Origin: Raphanus sativus
Taxonomy: Eukaryota; Streptophyta; Magnoliopsida; Brassicales; Brassicaceae
Length of the DNA: 64,000 nucleotides
Direction of reading: 5' to 3'
Assembly (NCBI RefSeq): GCF_000801105.2
Contig: NC_079516.1
Span: forward strand, 5,270,001 to 5,334,000
Below are positions 15,943 to 30,092 of this stretch, piece by piece. The notes under the pieces were generated by a model. That model had not been told where the DNA came from. It searched no databases and saw only the letters and a program-made list of their open reading frames with translations. Made by a program: the position numbers and the translations under genes. Each line of letters starts with the position of its first letter. Within the stretch, counting starts at the first letter, position 1.

Positions 15943-17386
15943 GAGGGAAATGTTAAATTAATTAATTAGGCACATTTGCGTGTAATATAAGATGCCCCAC
16001 ACTACACGACCAATCATGTGATCATATGTAATTTGATATGATGATGATGATGATAATAATGGGATAATATTGTAGCTTTTGGCCTAACTGATAATGAACC
16101 ATCGAGGAGACATGACTGAATGAAATTAATTCATGGACATATATTATAACTAGAGAATTAGTTGAATGTCAAATCTCAAGTGTCCAAGTGGGATATGCGT
16201 ATAGGCAAGATCTTGAAAGTTTGGTATAAATATAATGCATAACCCACTAATAGATATGGTACTTTAGGATAAGCGAAGAACAAAGCCGAGACATCTGCTT
16301 TATTGTGTTTGCAATTAATTTGGGAACAAATCAACGGACGTAATATGCTACGGATAATACCACTGCTAAGTCTATTATGTAGACAGAATACCACTACTAT
16401 AAAATATCCACTAAGTAATTGTTTTTATGAAAGATTTGATTCTTGAGTAATTGCTTTCAACAGGGAAAAAAATATATACATCTACTAAAAATAAATATAA
16501 ATTTAACTACAACATAATTTCGCCTGCTTTGGTTATCAGGGACAGTCTTGTTGTCCTCTGACCTAGTATCCCACCATGTATCCTTCTTGTTTTCCTCTTT
16601 AATAAAATCAGATGACAAAAAAAAACTAAAACATAATCTCGTTTGTATGTCTTCTTGTTTTGTAAGAACGCAAAATTTACACGCCTAAAAAACGGTTCGG
16701 GTCTATTTGATAGCTTTTTCTTTATCAAAAGTCTATTTTCATAGCTAACATACTAATATATCGGCTGAAGTACAAAATAATATGCTGTAGGTTAGAGTGC
16801 AAATGGATGTCACACTTACAAAACATTACACACGTAACGACACTAACCTCTATATTAAATGTATAGAAAACTTTAAATTTCGGGGTCCTCTACGATATGC
16901 TTGATAAGGTACGTGTTGGACGTTTGAGAAGAAATGATTTGACCGAATAAATGGGATTCGAAGCATTAGCAAGAGTGGTGCTTCTTTCAGTGGACCGACC
17001 CACTCCATCTTCATCGCATCAATTATGGATCGATTCACATGTCTCCACCTTTGTTTTCGTCTTCTTTAATTTTCTCAAGATTTGCCGAATTAGTCTATAG
17101 ATGTATTTGATTCAAGGGATTATTTGCCAGATAACCAAAAAAAAAATAGAAAATTAGATTTTGGGAGAGAAGGTAGAAAGAAATAGGAAGAGAAAATAAG
17201 AAAGAGAGGAAAATTTTAGTTAGTGAGTAAATTTGAGATTTTTGTGTGTATATATAGCCTAATTTCCCTTGATTCAAAACTTCTGTTTGATGTTTTATTA
17301 GTTTTTTTTATTCTGCTTTGTAGTAGTAAAGGGCTAAACCAGTAAATCATATTCCTATTGCATTCGTCATCAATAGTGAGAGGTTA
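15943..17386. other. Intergenic
   Basis: Holds the segment 16387-16470, similar to 85-170. Otherwise there are no supported genes. Short open frames here have no protein-like features. Confidence 0.4.
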
Positions 17387-17684
17387 AAGCATGATTATTG
17401 TTGGGTTCTTAGAGTGGATTTTTTTGTTTAGTATAAGAAATCCACCTTAAGAACTCCGCAATAATCAAGGTCTTAGACTATGATTATTTTTGGTCTCTTA
17501 ACTGGATTTTTTATCTTCAGCTAAAAAAGACAGTTCTTACTTTTTTCTTAGATTTTAATTTAGAAAAGCTAAGAACTGTCTGTTAAATAAGAGATATAAA
17601 AGTTGTTTATTAGACGGAAAGTGTAAAAAAATGTTAAATCATAAATTAAGAATCCCAACTAAAATACCGAGATTAATCATGCTC
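17387..17684. mobile_element. Tourist/Harbinger-like MITE
   Basis: Ends AAGCATGATTATTGTTGGG and (reversed) GAGCATGATTAATCTCGGT form imperfect inverted repeats, flanked by TTA on both sides (17384-17386, 17685-17687). An inner inverted pair (GAAATCCACCTTAAGAAC and its complement near 17408) would fold the left half. Confidence 0.7.
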
Positions 17685-17901
17685 TTATAGACTTATAGCT
17701 CTGTCATTGTCAACAACAATCTGTGATTAGATTATATTCGTTTTATAGTCACCAAAGGCATCAACATACTACAACAGGTAATCCTCTTTTCTTTTGTCAG
17801 CAACAACAAAAAAGTAATCGTTGTATCAAATTTTAGAACAGTATATGAAAATACTAGTCAGGCCCAATAATCTTATATAAATTCTCAAATTGTAAATTAT
17901 A

Positions 17902-18140
17902 CTTCCTCCGTTTTATATTAGTTGTCGTTCGGAGTTTATATACATAGATTAAGAAAACATTTATTTTTACATATTTTCAAAATAAAAATACTATCATCAA
18001 TACACCTAGCCATATTTCAATCAATATAAAAATAAAATAGAGAATACTATAAATAAATTTTACATTGAAAACCGAAAACGACACTTATTTTGAAACAAAA
18101 AATTTGCTCTACAACGACAAATAATTTAAAACAGAAGGAG
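17902..18140. mobile_element. Stowaway-like MITE
   Basis: Inverted ends CTTCCTCCGTTTTATATTA and (reversed) CTCCTTCTGTTTTAAATTA with TA flanks (17900-17901, 18141-18142). Ends resemble the Stowaway CTCCCTCYG type. It is 239 bp and non-coding. Confidence 0.8.
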
Positions 18141-18182
18141 TACAATAAAAGGAACATATATTTACATGCGTTTGAGAGAAAC

Positions 18183-20874
18183 CACTACAAAAAAAATATA
18201 TCAGAATACATCACTTAAATAGAATCAGAAAAATAAATGATAATATTTGGAATTACTTATTAGCAAATGATACAAAAATTTTGTTTTAATATCAGTCATA
18301 ACAAACGATGCTGTTATTAACTTTTTTGGCATCGATTCAATGAACTTGATGCAAATCTATATTAGTTAACATCAGTTTTTGAAAAATGATTTAAAATATA
18401 AGTTTACATCAATTCAATGATTGACGCATTTTTTAATTTGTATTAACATCAGTTACATAAATGATACAGAAGTAACATCATTTTAATAAATGTTGCAAAT
18501 TTAACATCAATGATATAAATGATACTAACCTAGTTTTCACTAGATACTAATATGTGTACGTAATTCATTTGTGTTGGTAGATATTTTTTTGACAAATATT
18601 ATTTTTCCAAGTTCAATATCAACTAGATTAGGACCCGCCCTAAAGGTCGGAAATTGATTTGTCAAATTTCAATTAATAATATATGGTATATATAATATGT
18701 TGTATATAATATTATATATATTTTGTGTAACATTTATATATATATATACATATTAGACATATATAATATTTTATTAAATATATATAGAATTTAATAGTGT
18801 TATAATTTGTGTTGTACTTGTTATTAGTTTATATTTAATCTTCTTTCATTTTTAGTATAATAATTTGCCTTGTCACACTTTTTACCTTTTAACTTATACA
18901 CATAGTTATGCTCTTTTTCAAAAAAAAACTTATACACATAGTCTCGTAAAATGTAATATATAAAAACATATTTAAAAAATCTACTGACCATATGCCACCA
19001 TTATTTGGTTGTTTGAACAAAAAAAAATCATGTTCTTGCATAACTGTGTATGTTGTGATATGATGTAGGTGAAAAGTAAATATATGGAAGTAAAGTTAGT
19101 GATACGAACATGAGCCTATATTGGTCTATGCCACAATTATTTGGTTTTTGGAAGATCAATGAGCATAAGCATATACGGTCTTTGTATGCTTACGTTGTAA
19201 ATAAATCGGATATTTTTTCTCTTATGTTTGGAATGATATGAAACTCGTTATTTAAGAGTGGTTCAGTTTTATATGATCTAATTATATTAAGAGATTAACC
19301 AAAAATATTATAAAAGTGTTACTGGTTAGGTTTAACTAATCTATGTTGGTTAAGATTTGGTTTAATTTAAGTTGGTAGGTTGCATTGTATAGGAGGCATG
19401 ATATATTCTAGCACCAACTATGAAAGAGTCCAAAATTTAAATGAGAACTTCAAACAGTAGATAATCCCTAAATTAATAAATTAGATATGTTTTGTATATT
19501 TACTCTTATACACAATTTTTAGTGCTTTGATAAATAATTTTGAATTGATTTAAAAAGAAGGTAGATAAATTGATATTTTGAATATTGAAATTATAACGAC
19601 ATATATACTCACTACAAAAAGAATCTGAAAATCTATATTTTATAAATATTTTTATACTTACTAAAATATATAATTAATTACGAGGAATATTTTATCCTAA
19701 TTTTTTACAACTAATATTCTAAATTTTCGACCTAATTAATTAATGTTAGTAGTTATTTTATATTTTATTGCGTTAATTTGTTTTGTAAAGAAGATTGTAA
19801 AACATTAAAGTTATATACGTTTTCTTTTTGTAAAATATATATGTTTGTTACCAAAAATATAGCAAAATCTCCTATTTTATCTCATCCACTAGTTCACGTT
19901 CATTTTCTAATAAGAAATCAACTAAATAAAAGCAACGATCTTTTACATCTTTTTCCATAGTCTTTCTCTTCCACACACACAATTCTTTGGCAAATATTTT
20001 TAACACAGTTTTAAGTAAGACTGAATCTGCAGATCTCAAATGATATTCTTGGAATATTCGTGAAGGCTATTGTTGTTTACCTCAGTGCACACCATTGGTT
20101 AAAGTTAGTCAATAGTGACAATCTGATGCAAACTTTTCATTAGATTGATTTGGTCTATGAATCGGTATTTTCTTATATGAGAGATGATGATGATGATGCT
20201 GGTTTTATTTGTAGAAGCAATTATTTGTTTAAAACACTACCACCAAGAGCAGAAGATACAGAGAATGGGAAGAAGAAGAAGAGGCTTGATCGAAGAACTC
20301 TTACGGCTAATTACGTTTATCTGTTTTTTTTTTTGAATTGTTTTCTTTCTTTTTCTTGTTTTTGTAAATTTCTTATCTTTTTAACTGTAACATCAATGGA
20401 AAGAAAATAACTATTTTAATTTATTTATTTACGGATATAAATTTAAAATTAATTTTGTGTAGATATTAATCAAAATAAAAATCAACGTAATAATAATTTA
20501 GTTAATAACTGTAAATGATAAAATTATTAAAATCAGTTAAAAAAAATTTGATACTGATTTTAATTCAGTTATAAAAAATGATAGAAATTAATTATTAAAG
20601 TCAGTTATTTGACTGATACTAACACTAATATCGTTTTTTGTTAATGATGTAAATGTTAATATCAATTATTGTAATAGATATATATTGACATCACTTATAA
20701 TTGTTGATGTAAATATTAAATATTTTTACATCAGTTACTAACAAAATAATGTGAATTATTTGCATCACCACTTTCAGAGTCATTTATATAAGTGATGCAA
20801 AATTATTTTACATCATTTATAACTAATGCAAAAATACAAAATAAATGATGCTAAACAACAGTTTTTTTGTAGTG
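18183..20874. mobile_element. CACTA (En/Spm) element, non-autonomous, with nested Helitron
   Basis: Ends are CACTACAAAAAA and TTTTTTGTAGTG, with a 3-bp duplication AAC on each side (18180-18182, 20875-20877). Subterminal regions carry many copies of AACATCAGTT/TGATGCAAAT-like motifs. Without the nested 863-bp Helitron the element is 1829 bp. No transposase frame. A short frame at 20150-20410 has an acidic and a lysine-rich run but no recognisable domain. Confidence 0.92.
18623..19485 (-). mobile_element. Helitron, 863 bp, inside the CACTA element
   Basis: Reads TCTAATTTATTAATTTAGGG at its 5' end (19485 leftwards) and hairpin plus CTAG at 18626-18623. Flanks are A (18622) and T (19486). It is the inverted relative of 1815-3944 and preserves the unfilled site of that copy's nested Helitron. 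Confidence 0.9.
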
Positions 20875-20880
20875 AACAGA

Positions 20881-21378
20881 GAGGAAGCTATTTATTGGTT
20901 TAGTAAGATGGATGCTCTAGGGAAGACATTAATCCAAAGCTCCCAACTTTCAGTAGTGTCTTCAGCATGGTTATGTCTGACAATGCCACCCTGATTCTGT
21001 CATTTATTTACTCTGATCAAGCGCCCCTGAAATTAAGACACTCATAATGTTCTTAGAAGATCACAGCTTCACAAATGCTCTAGGTTCAGACTTGGGATAC
21101 TAGCAGGCAATATTCCTTTTTAGAACTTTCCATTAATTACGGATGCATTATTTTTTTTAATGTCTGATTAATTATGTTATGATAACAAAGATATATTATA
21201 TAGACAATTTTACAGAAGATAATTTTTAACGACTTATGACAATATATGTCTGAAATTTATAGAATTTACTGATGCATTCAAGTACTCTAATTATTATTTG
21301 AATTTCTAACCTTATAATATATATGTACAGAGATCGTGACTTTTCCAAAATATAAGATCTTGTTTGCTGGTTATACAA
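20881..21378. other. Intergenic
   Basis: Less AT-biased at 20890-21110, which may be a decayed exon, but no frame could be tied to a family. Confidence 0.35.
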
Positions 21379-22369
21379 TCTAACTATATTATTAAAATAG
21401 AAGTATAATTTAGAATTGCCCCTTAATTTTCACACTTATTTACACTACCATATCACTGAGAATTAAATAGTACTTTCTATTTTAATACTTTGTATTTTCA
21501 CTTAAATTAATGTGTTTTCCTAAATTAAATTTTAATTAAATACATTTCATTCACTTCTCCATTAAATCAATGTCAAAAGTATTTATTTTTATCTGCTTCA
21601 AAAAATATATTCTTATTAGACAAATAATTCATGAAAATTATAATGTCAACTCTCCATTTAACAAATTTGAACGAAAAAGTATTACCAAATTTAAACCGAA
21701 ACTAAATAAATATCCAAACGGATTTACCATTTTGGTATCTAGAAAACCAGAATCAAACCTGATCCAAACGAAATATTTCGGACATTTGAATGTATTTGAA
21801 TCATATTTATATATTTGAATATGTTATCTATTTTTAGAGTTAATATCCAAGATATAAGCTATTTTAAAATTGTCTAAAACATTTGAAATATAAAAAATAG
21901 TCAAAGTAAACTTTTAAAGTAGATAAACAATAATCACAACACCAAAAATACTTAAAATATATATATTTATTCTCCATCCATATATTCAAGTTAAACCTGT
22001 TTTTAATTTTTAATTTAGGTATTTTGGTTTACACTATTCAAATTTATATGTTATATTATTTTATTTTTAGATTTAAATTATATATAAATTTTGAAAATTT
22101 AAAAATAGTTTAAACGGGTTATCCGAACCCGCAAATATCTGAATTAAACCAGAACTAAAATGTATAAATACCCGAATATATCTGGAATTTTAAATTTGAA
22201 AATCTCAAACCCGAATAGATTCTAACTGAATTCGAGTGGGTATCCAAATATTCATCCCTAGCTAAGTCAATGTAAAATGATCAAATATTACAATTACATC
22301 ATTTAGTATAAATAAAAATTAAAACAGAAAATAATTAATATCCGTGTGGTCGCATGGATCAATATCTAG
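21379..22369 (+). mobile_element. Helitron directly upstream of the GFPPS pseudogene
   Basis: Starts TCTAACTATATTATTAAAAT after A. Ends with hairpin CCGTGTGGTCGCATGG and CTAG at 22366-22369, then T. The interior (ACCCGAATA, CGGGTTATCCG) is related to the element at 2089-3355. It ends only 126 bp before the GFPPS start codon and so replaces its proximal promoter. Confidence 0.85.
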
Positions 22370-23781
<1,412 letters not shown>

Positions 23782-24268
23782 CTATTAGCAAGAAATGTAG
23801 TCTCTTGAGCTCGATCTTTTGTCATGTTTGTTTATGTGTTTCTCTCTATGTTATTATATCATACAAAGAAAGAAAATGGTTAGCTGCTTCTCCTTCTCTT
23901 CTCCTATATTACTGCTTTAATGGTGTGTGATATGTTTTTAATAAAAACATGTTATTGTATTAATGATGTCAGCTTGGAAATTGATAATCGTTTCATAAAC
24001 AATTGACTTCTAAGAAACATTGGATAAAATGTGCTAGCTGTGCAGACATCCTGAATTTTGGTGGTGTCTGCCTGGATTAACAGTGTTATGATCTATATCT
24101 ATTTTGCAGCTATGAGAGAAAAATAAAACAAAGAGACGTAATTTTTTTAATAATCTTTAAATAACATTAAGATATTTTTATTTAAAAATAATGGCATGAG
24201 AAATTTGCTAAAATAGCATTAATCAAAAATTTGTAAAAAAAAAAAATACTTTTGTTCTAATTAAGTAA
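23782..24268. other. 3' flank of GFPPS pseudogene
   Basis: AT-rich sequence with the likely old polyadenylation region (AATAAAAAC near 23939). No other feature seen. Confidence 0.4.
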
Positions 24269-24645
24269 TCTATCTTATTAAAGTAGAAGTACCTTTTAAT
24301 TTTGTCTAGCAACATAAATTGCAGAATTAAAAAAATTAAAATGTAGTTTGGACAGAAATATAACATCTATTTGGGGCTTACATTTTAAAAAAACTATTAC
24401 TATAGAATTGAACCATATTATTTAATTTTCTATTAAGATCTATTTTGATAACTAGATTATTTATTGAATCATTGTAATTATTCGTTATTTACTATAGTTA
24501 TTTATATTTATATTTTATATATAAAACATAGATAAAATATATTTCTCTCAAACAAATTTTTTTGTCCATTAATAGGATACTTATGTCATTATTAGTTTAA
24601 AAATTATATTTTTTATATTATGGTTACAATATCAAATAAACAATG

Positions 24646-24648
<3 letters not shown>

Positions 24649-24682
<34 letters not shown>

Positions 24683-25384
24683 GGGTGGGCATTTTACCCG
24701 ATACCCGAACCCGTACCCGAACCCGACCGAAAAAACCCGAACCGAAACCGAACCGAAATAGCAAAATATCCGAACGGGTATTGAATTAGGAGAGATTGGA
24801 TATCCGAACCCGAACGGGTAATACCCGAACCCGAATGGATATCCGAAGATAACCGAACATATGTATATTTAGGTCTATATTTCTAGTTTACTTCTTTAAT
24901 TTTATTCAAAATGTTTATTTTTATTATGCACATACTTCAAAATTAGATAATTTACATATAATTGGAAAAAGGTGAAATTTTTAGTCACTTAAAATGCATG
25001 TCAAGATTTTTATTTCATGCATTAACAAAAGTTACATCCAAAATTTAAAAATAATAATCAATTTATTATCTTTTATTTGTAAAATGTTATCTTCAAATTT
25101 ATTAATCATTCGATTGTCAGAAAATAAAAAATCAGTTAAGTGAAATTTATATTTTTTAAATAAAAAAAACTTGAGAAATGAAAATTTTAATATTTTTTTC
25201 CAAAATCTAAATATCCGAAAACCCGACCCGAAATACCCGAACCCGAACTAAAAATATCCAAACCCGACCCGAAGTAAAAAAATACCCGAACGGGTATTAC
25301 ACTCCTATACCGAAATACCCGAAAATCCGAAATACCCGATCCGAACCCGAACGGGTATATATTATATATATATATATATATATA
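24649..25384. repeat. CCCGAACCCG-rich repeat bounded by (TA)n
   Basis: (TA)n runs at 24649-24679 and about 25355-25384 bracket about 680 bp. Both of its ends carry many ACCCGAACCCG and CGAACGGGTA blocks, with AT-rich DNA between. It looks like an element inserted into a TA microsatellite. Class not determined. Confidence 0.55.
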
Positions 25385-25437
25385 CTAAGATATTAGTATT
25401 TTTCATGTTACAAGTACGTTAAATACAATATTAATTA

Positions 25438-25668
25438 CTCCCTCTGTTTTTTAAAGATACATATTCTAGACTTTTCACATATATTAAGAAATCACATTAA
25501 AAATGCATTGATTTTTGTGAATAACAATTTTCCATAACCTTTAACCAATAAAAATCCAATAAACACAATTAATTTTTTTGAAGTTAACAGATTTTCATTA
25601 AATAATACATTGAAAAAGTAAAAAATGTATCTTTTTAAAACATTTTTTTCCTAGAAAAACAGAGGGAG
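25438..25668. mobile_element. Stowaway-like MITE
   Basis: Inverted ends CTCCCTCTGTTTTTTAAAG and (reversed) CTCCCTCTGTTTTTCTAGG, TA on both sides (25436-25437, 25669-25670), 231 bp. Same general type as 17902-18140. Confidence 0.88.
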
Positions 25669-25965
25669 TATATGATAGCGAAGAATGTGTAACATATTTT
25701 ATAAAATTCAATAATTTTCAATTTGGTATAGGTTGATAAGATTTTTACAAGTTAAAGTAAACATCCCCAGTCGGATGGATTAAAATCTAGTTAGGATTAA
25801 GAGTTTAGTATTTAGCGGTTACGTTAAGATAAGGGTTTGGAGTAACTATTGTTGTCATATATTTTTTTTGTTATCTAAATTATTTGTCTATATTTATGAT
25901 TTTATTTCTACCTTTTTGTCATTCTTAGTTTCGCTCTAATAGAAGACAGGTAACATATTGTCATA

Positions 25966-26775
25966 CTTTTCTCTCTCTAGCTTATCTTGCTCTGCTTTCT
26001 CTCTAGAATCCAAGCCGTGATTTGCATCTCCGGCCGGCGGTTTTGGCTTTCGCCACCGCCGGTCATGCCAAAAAAGTTCTTTAGGTTTTTTTCTTTCTTT
26101 ATAGCTTTGCTTATCGGCTTTATATACGGATTGATTCGTCATCTCTCCGTTTTTTCCTTGCTTCCGGTCATGCATCGCTTTCTGGGGCCGTACCGTTTCC
26201 TCTTTGGTAGTGGTCGCCGGCTTTCGACTCTCGTGGATGTGTTCGGGCTGTGAAAAGGTGAGTTATTTGCGGTGGTTTTATGGCCGGATTTGGGTGAGAT
26301 CTCGGCGTTATCGAGGGATGCTCCCTGAAGGTCGGGCCTTTATGTGAAGACCCCGAGTCCTTTCCCTCCGTTATTGTCGATGGAGGTGGATTTTCGGTGG
26401 TCATGTTTCGTGTCCCGGTGGTTCCGGAGATGGTGTTCAGGTTCGTTACAGCGTCGACTTCTAGCGGGAAAGAAGCGGTGATTCGCGATTCCGGTGAAGT
26501 CGGATTACGATCCCGGCGGTGGTTTCCAGACGTTTCTGACAATGACGCTTCGCTGTCTCGCCACGCGTCCCTTTGGTGGTTTGATCTCACCACGTGGAGC
26601 GGTGTGTGGGCCTGGGTTGGGTCAAGTTTTCTTTCGGTTGGGTCTGGAAATTGTATTGGGCCTGTTCGGCTTGTAGTGTTTGGTTTGCCTGGTTTTGGGC
26701 CTTTGTTTGTAGTTTTACTGTGTTTTCTCTTGGTCTTTTTAGACTATATTAATAATATTAGATGGCAAAAAAAAA
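25966..26775 (+). mobile_element. Poly(A) retroposon, about 0.8 kb, copy A
   Basis: Ends in a poly(A) tail. It is flanked by a perfect 25-bp duplication starting AGAAGACAGGTAACATATTG at 25941-25965 and 26776-26800. It is GC-richer than its surroundings and shares CCGGCCGGCGG.TTTGGCT, a TTGGTAGTGGTCGCC block and the ATGGC-poly(A) end with the copy at 60832. No RT. Frames on either strand are not conserved between copies, so this is a non-autonomous, LINE-mobilised family. Confidence 0.88.
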
Positions 26776-26900
26776 AGAAGACAGGTAACATATTGTCATA
26801 AATTGAGAAAGGACAAAATACTTCTGCGAAAATGAAAATAAAACTTTGTTTCTATTTTTTTCACTTGGTTGGTAAAGTTTAATGGAAACTTGAGTAACAA

Positions 26901-26944
26901 AAACTTTTACTCCAGGTTTCAAAAAAAAAAAAAACTTTTACCCC
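26901..26944 (+). mobile_element. Micro poly(A) insertion
   Basis: AACTTTTACTCC, then AGGTTTC plus a poly(A) run, then AACTTTTACCCC. This looks like an extremely 5'-truncated retroposon between near-identical target duplications. Confidence 0.6.
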
Positions 26945-26974
26945 ATATTTTTTACTCTAATAAGAGCTATCCAA

Positions 26975-28374
26975 CTATTTTCTAGTTTTGGAATGAGAAA
27001 ACCCTAACGGTCCTAGGCACGGGGCTCGAGGTACTCTGTGATTCAATGCTCTCTGGCCACCCCCGACGATGTCGTCCTCTGTCTTCATCTCTCTGGTAGT
27101 TTCTCATTTCAATTCTCGTGTGCTGCGGAGTCGTAGCGTTCTGTTAACAGGAGAAAAGGGTCCCCGACGGAGCCTTCAATGGAGACAAGAACTTGGGTTC
27201 CTCGTTTTCACTGCAGTTCTCCTGACAGCGCTTCCTTTTTGGTGGGTCTCCTCCCCAACGATGAGTCGAGAGGGTTCTCTCGCCACCGTTGTACTCTGGT
27301 TCACGGGAACGTTTCCCGGCGAACCTCCTTTTGGCTGTCGACGGTCAAGCCACACCGTCGACTTTGTCTGTGCTCTTCAACTGCTCACGGAGTTCAGATC
27401 TCAACGTACAAACTCTTGCTTTCCGCCTCCGGGAAGTGAGACAAGAAATCAATGTGTTGCTCCTCTACACTTATGTGACGCCAGATTCCGCGACAACTCA
27501 AGCCTATATCCAGATCTAGTTAAAAGCTCTCCACTTTCCTTGCCTCTAAGTGTGTCGTCATCTTCTCCTGTGTGCCCTCTTCTCAACGGCTTCGATGGTA
27601 GCCTAGCTTACTCCAGTGAACCTGTCTCTCCGCCGGCGAGTGCCTTATATCTCTCAATCAACGTCATCCGCACCACCTCCAACTTTCAACCTAGATCGAT
27701 GACGTCTCGTAACTTCCCGGTGTATGCCTCTGCTTCTGATCTGAGATATATTCTTATGTGGGCCTGGCCCAATTCTTCTGCTGAAGCTTATAACCCAGTT
27801 ATCAAGATTCTAAAGCCCAGACTATCAGTTCGAGACGTAAGATATGTAGATGCGGGGCTGAATTCTTTGGATAATTTGAAGATTTCCCATGGATTCATGG
27901 GGGTTTATAATCTGAGATCACTGCAATATCACTTCTTTAGGAAGAATTTGTCACCATCCTCCTCTACTGAGGAGAGTATTTCACCTCCACACCTTCCTTC
28001 AATGAACGGAGATGTCCTCTTGGGTCCTATCCCGAGCTTTTGTTTTAACTTACTCACCGGTTTGTCACCTTGTGTAGCGGTCTGTACGGGGCCAGAAGGT
28101 GCAATCGAGATTACTTCGGTTTTCTCACTGGTGAGGGTTATCCCTCAACGTCACTTGTGACTATTTCTCAACTGTCCGACTTTTTCGTGAAGGCTCTCCG
28201 GACGCATTCGAGCCATGTCTTGAATCCGCCGTCATTTTTATATGAAGATTTATCTTGTTTGACTTTATTTCTCCTTGTAGTTTATGATTTGTCTTCAAGA
28301 GGATGTTTAATTCCCTCTTGCCTTTGTAGTTTATGAAGTTATGTTTAATGAAAGTTGTGTTTCAAAAAAAAAAA
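26975..28374 (+). mobile_element. Poly(A) retroposon, 1.4 kb, with long frame
   Basis: Flanked by a perfect 16-bp duplication AATAAGAGCTATCCAA (26959-26974, 28375-28390) and ends in poly(A) after AATGAAAGTTGTGTTTC. A 363-residue frame at 27069-28160 is rich in Ser, Leu and Arg, has no domain I recognise, and ends about 200 bp before the tail. No RT or endonuclease. It may be a non-autonomous LINE derivative or a retroposed transcript. Confidence 0.85.
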
Positions 28375-28390
28375 AATAAGAGCTATCCAA

Positions 28391-28766
28391 TCAGAGTCCT
28401 AATGAAAAACTTGTTAAAGAATAAAATGTGAGGGACTTGGTAAAGACACCTTAAATGATGAGCAGTGTCGTGGATTGAAAACAATGTACAATAAAAACCT
28501 GATCGTGATTGACCAGTAATTAATTGTTGCTTTATTTTAAATCCTTCATGACATGTGTTCAGTCTGGCAGATCCGGATTATCTGAATTGAAGCCTCGTGT
28601 TTTCCGAAAAGGTTACAACTTTCAAAGACTCTTGTTCCGATAGAGAAAAAGTCCAAGCTTTTCTTTCTGTGTCTAGTAAGATGCTTCAGTTCCCTAAGTT
28701 GTCTCTTGCATGTCCTTGGATTCAGAAGCAGTCGATCAGAGAGATGCTTTTAAACCCTGAAGCTAA
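28391..28766. other. Intergenic
   Basis: Small open frame 28597-28818 has no recognisable motif and runs into the MITE at 28767. Nothing else seen. Confidence 0.35.
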
Positions 28767-29081
28767 GAGCATGACTATAGGGTGGTTTCTAATTTTTTTT
28801 GTGTTTTATCTGATTTAAAAAAAATTAAAAATTAAAAACGGAACCAATTGCGGACCACCACATATTGTGAAGTACCCAAATAGTGTAATGAACGGACGGA
28901 AACTGTTCCTTTACTCGCACCTTCTGTCACCGATTTTAACAAATTGGTGGAGCCTCCACACTACTTTTGGTTGCAGAAACCCCCTCGCAAAACCGCATGT
29001 CACCGATTTTAACAAATTGGTGGAGCCTCCACACTACTTTTGGTTGCAGAAACCCCTCGCGAAACCGCACTAAAGATGCTC
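28767..29081. mobile_element. Harbinger-like MITE with internal tandem repeat
   Basis: Starts GAGCATGACTATAGGG, ends GATGCTC, with TAA on both sides (28764-28766, 29082-29084). Only about 6 terminal bases are perfectly inverted, so the class is tentative. Inside, a 74-bp unit (CACCGATTTTAACAAATTGG onward) is tandemly duplicated at 28929-29073. Confidence 0.55.
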
Positions 29082-29243
29082 TAAACTTACGTCTGCATGG
29101 GAGTTAGAGTGTATTAATTGGTGAGACAAATTACATTTAATTAGTGAATTTTCATTTCCCAGAAAACGATAGTCGAGTTCGTGTCTTTTCATTAATGGGC
29201 CAACATCGCGTAGATTCCCCAGTAACTACATTGTTGTAAGTGA

Positions 29244-29294
29244 AGTAACCCAGATTTGCCCTTTTGTCAAAAAAAAAAAAAGTAACCCAGATTT
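29244..29294 (+). mobile_element. Micro poly(A) insertion
   Basis: A perfect 14-bp duplication AGTAACCCAGATTT (29244-29257, 29281-29294) encloses only GCCCTTTTGTC plus a poly(A) run. It is a severely 5'-truncated retroposon tail. Confidence 0.8.
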
Positions 29295-30092
29295 CTTATA
29301 TTACTCAAATCTCTTACATATTTTTCAATGTAGGATCTTCTCTCCAACATAAATCTTTCATACATGTTTCAGTCTGGAATTAAAACTTGATAGCAAGTAG
29401 GATTAATTGAGCTTAGAGACAGTCTTTGACGAGGAAAAAAGAAGAAATTCATACTGAAATAATCTAAGCAATATAGGGGATCATCAATAAAATGGTATAG
29501 TATTATTGATTTCTTCTTTTCGTCATCGTTGATGTTTATATTAATCAACAACAAAATCACTCTTATTGCTTCATAATCCAATTATATGGTGGAGAAGCGA
29601 AGAACCATTCTCTACTTACACAATATATCTTAGAAGTAAATAAGCACTTAAAAACTAATAATTCAATGGAAATCAAGACAAAACCTAATAGAGCATGAAG
29701 AAGAATCTCTAGAAAATACATTTAGAAAAGGTGAGAGAGTTCAGAATTTTGGAGAAAATAACAAATAAGATATGAGAGATATGAAGAAGACGATGCTTTC
29801 CAGTGATTGGAATTTTAATCATTTTTTGTGGGTTGGGTTTGGCGTTTTGTCTGTTTAAATTTTGTACTCTAGTTAACTAGAATCTGATTAGTTTTTCCGC
29901 TATAATCTGTCAATGCAGCTATTGTGGTAGGTACTAATGTTGACGTTTTGCAATGAATTATTTTCTGAAAAAAGTTTTAGATGTGGAATTTGTTGGGATA
30001 AGATAATTTGTTGGGGAGGGGTTATCAGTGTGGGTTTGTTAAATTTACTATTCTTAAAAGGGGTTCCTAAGAGATTATTAAACATGTTTAAA
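29295..30092. other. Intergenic
   Basis: No gene supported. Short frames on both strands lack protein-like composition. Confidence 0.4.

Larger units (their letters stand above)
24269..25790 (+). mobile_element. Helitron with nested repeats, downstream of GFPPS pseudogene
   Basis: Starts TCTATCTTATTAAAGTAGAAG after A. Ends with weak hairpin CATCCCCAGTCGGATG and CTAG at 25787-25790, then T. It carries a nested ACCCGAACCCG-rich block and a Stowaway-like MITE, which supports it being an old insertion. Confidence 0.75.

Noticed and set aside
26168..26593. Minus-strand frames in the retroposons (also 60943-61658)
   Set aside because: Long frames result from high local GC, are not conserved between the two copies, and show no domain.
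27069..28160. 363-codon open frame as an ordinary gene
   Set aside because: It lies entirely within a poly(A) unit bounded by a perfect 16-bp target duplication and has no recognisable domain, so it is annotated as retroposon content.
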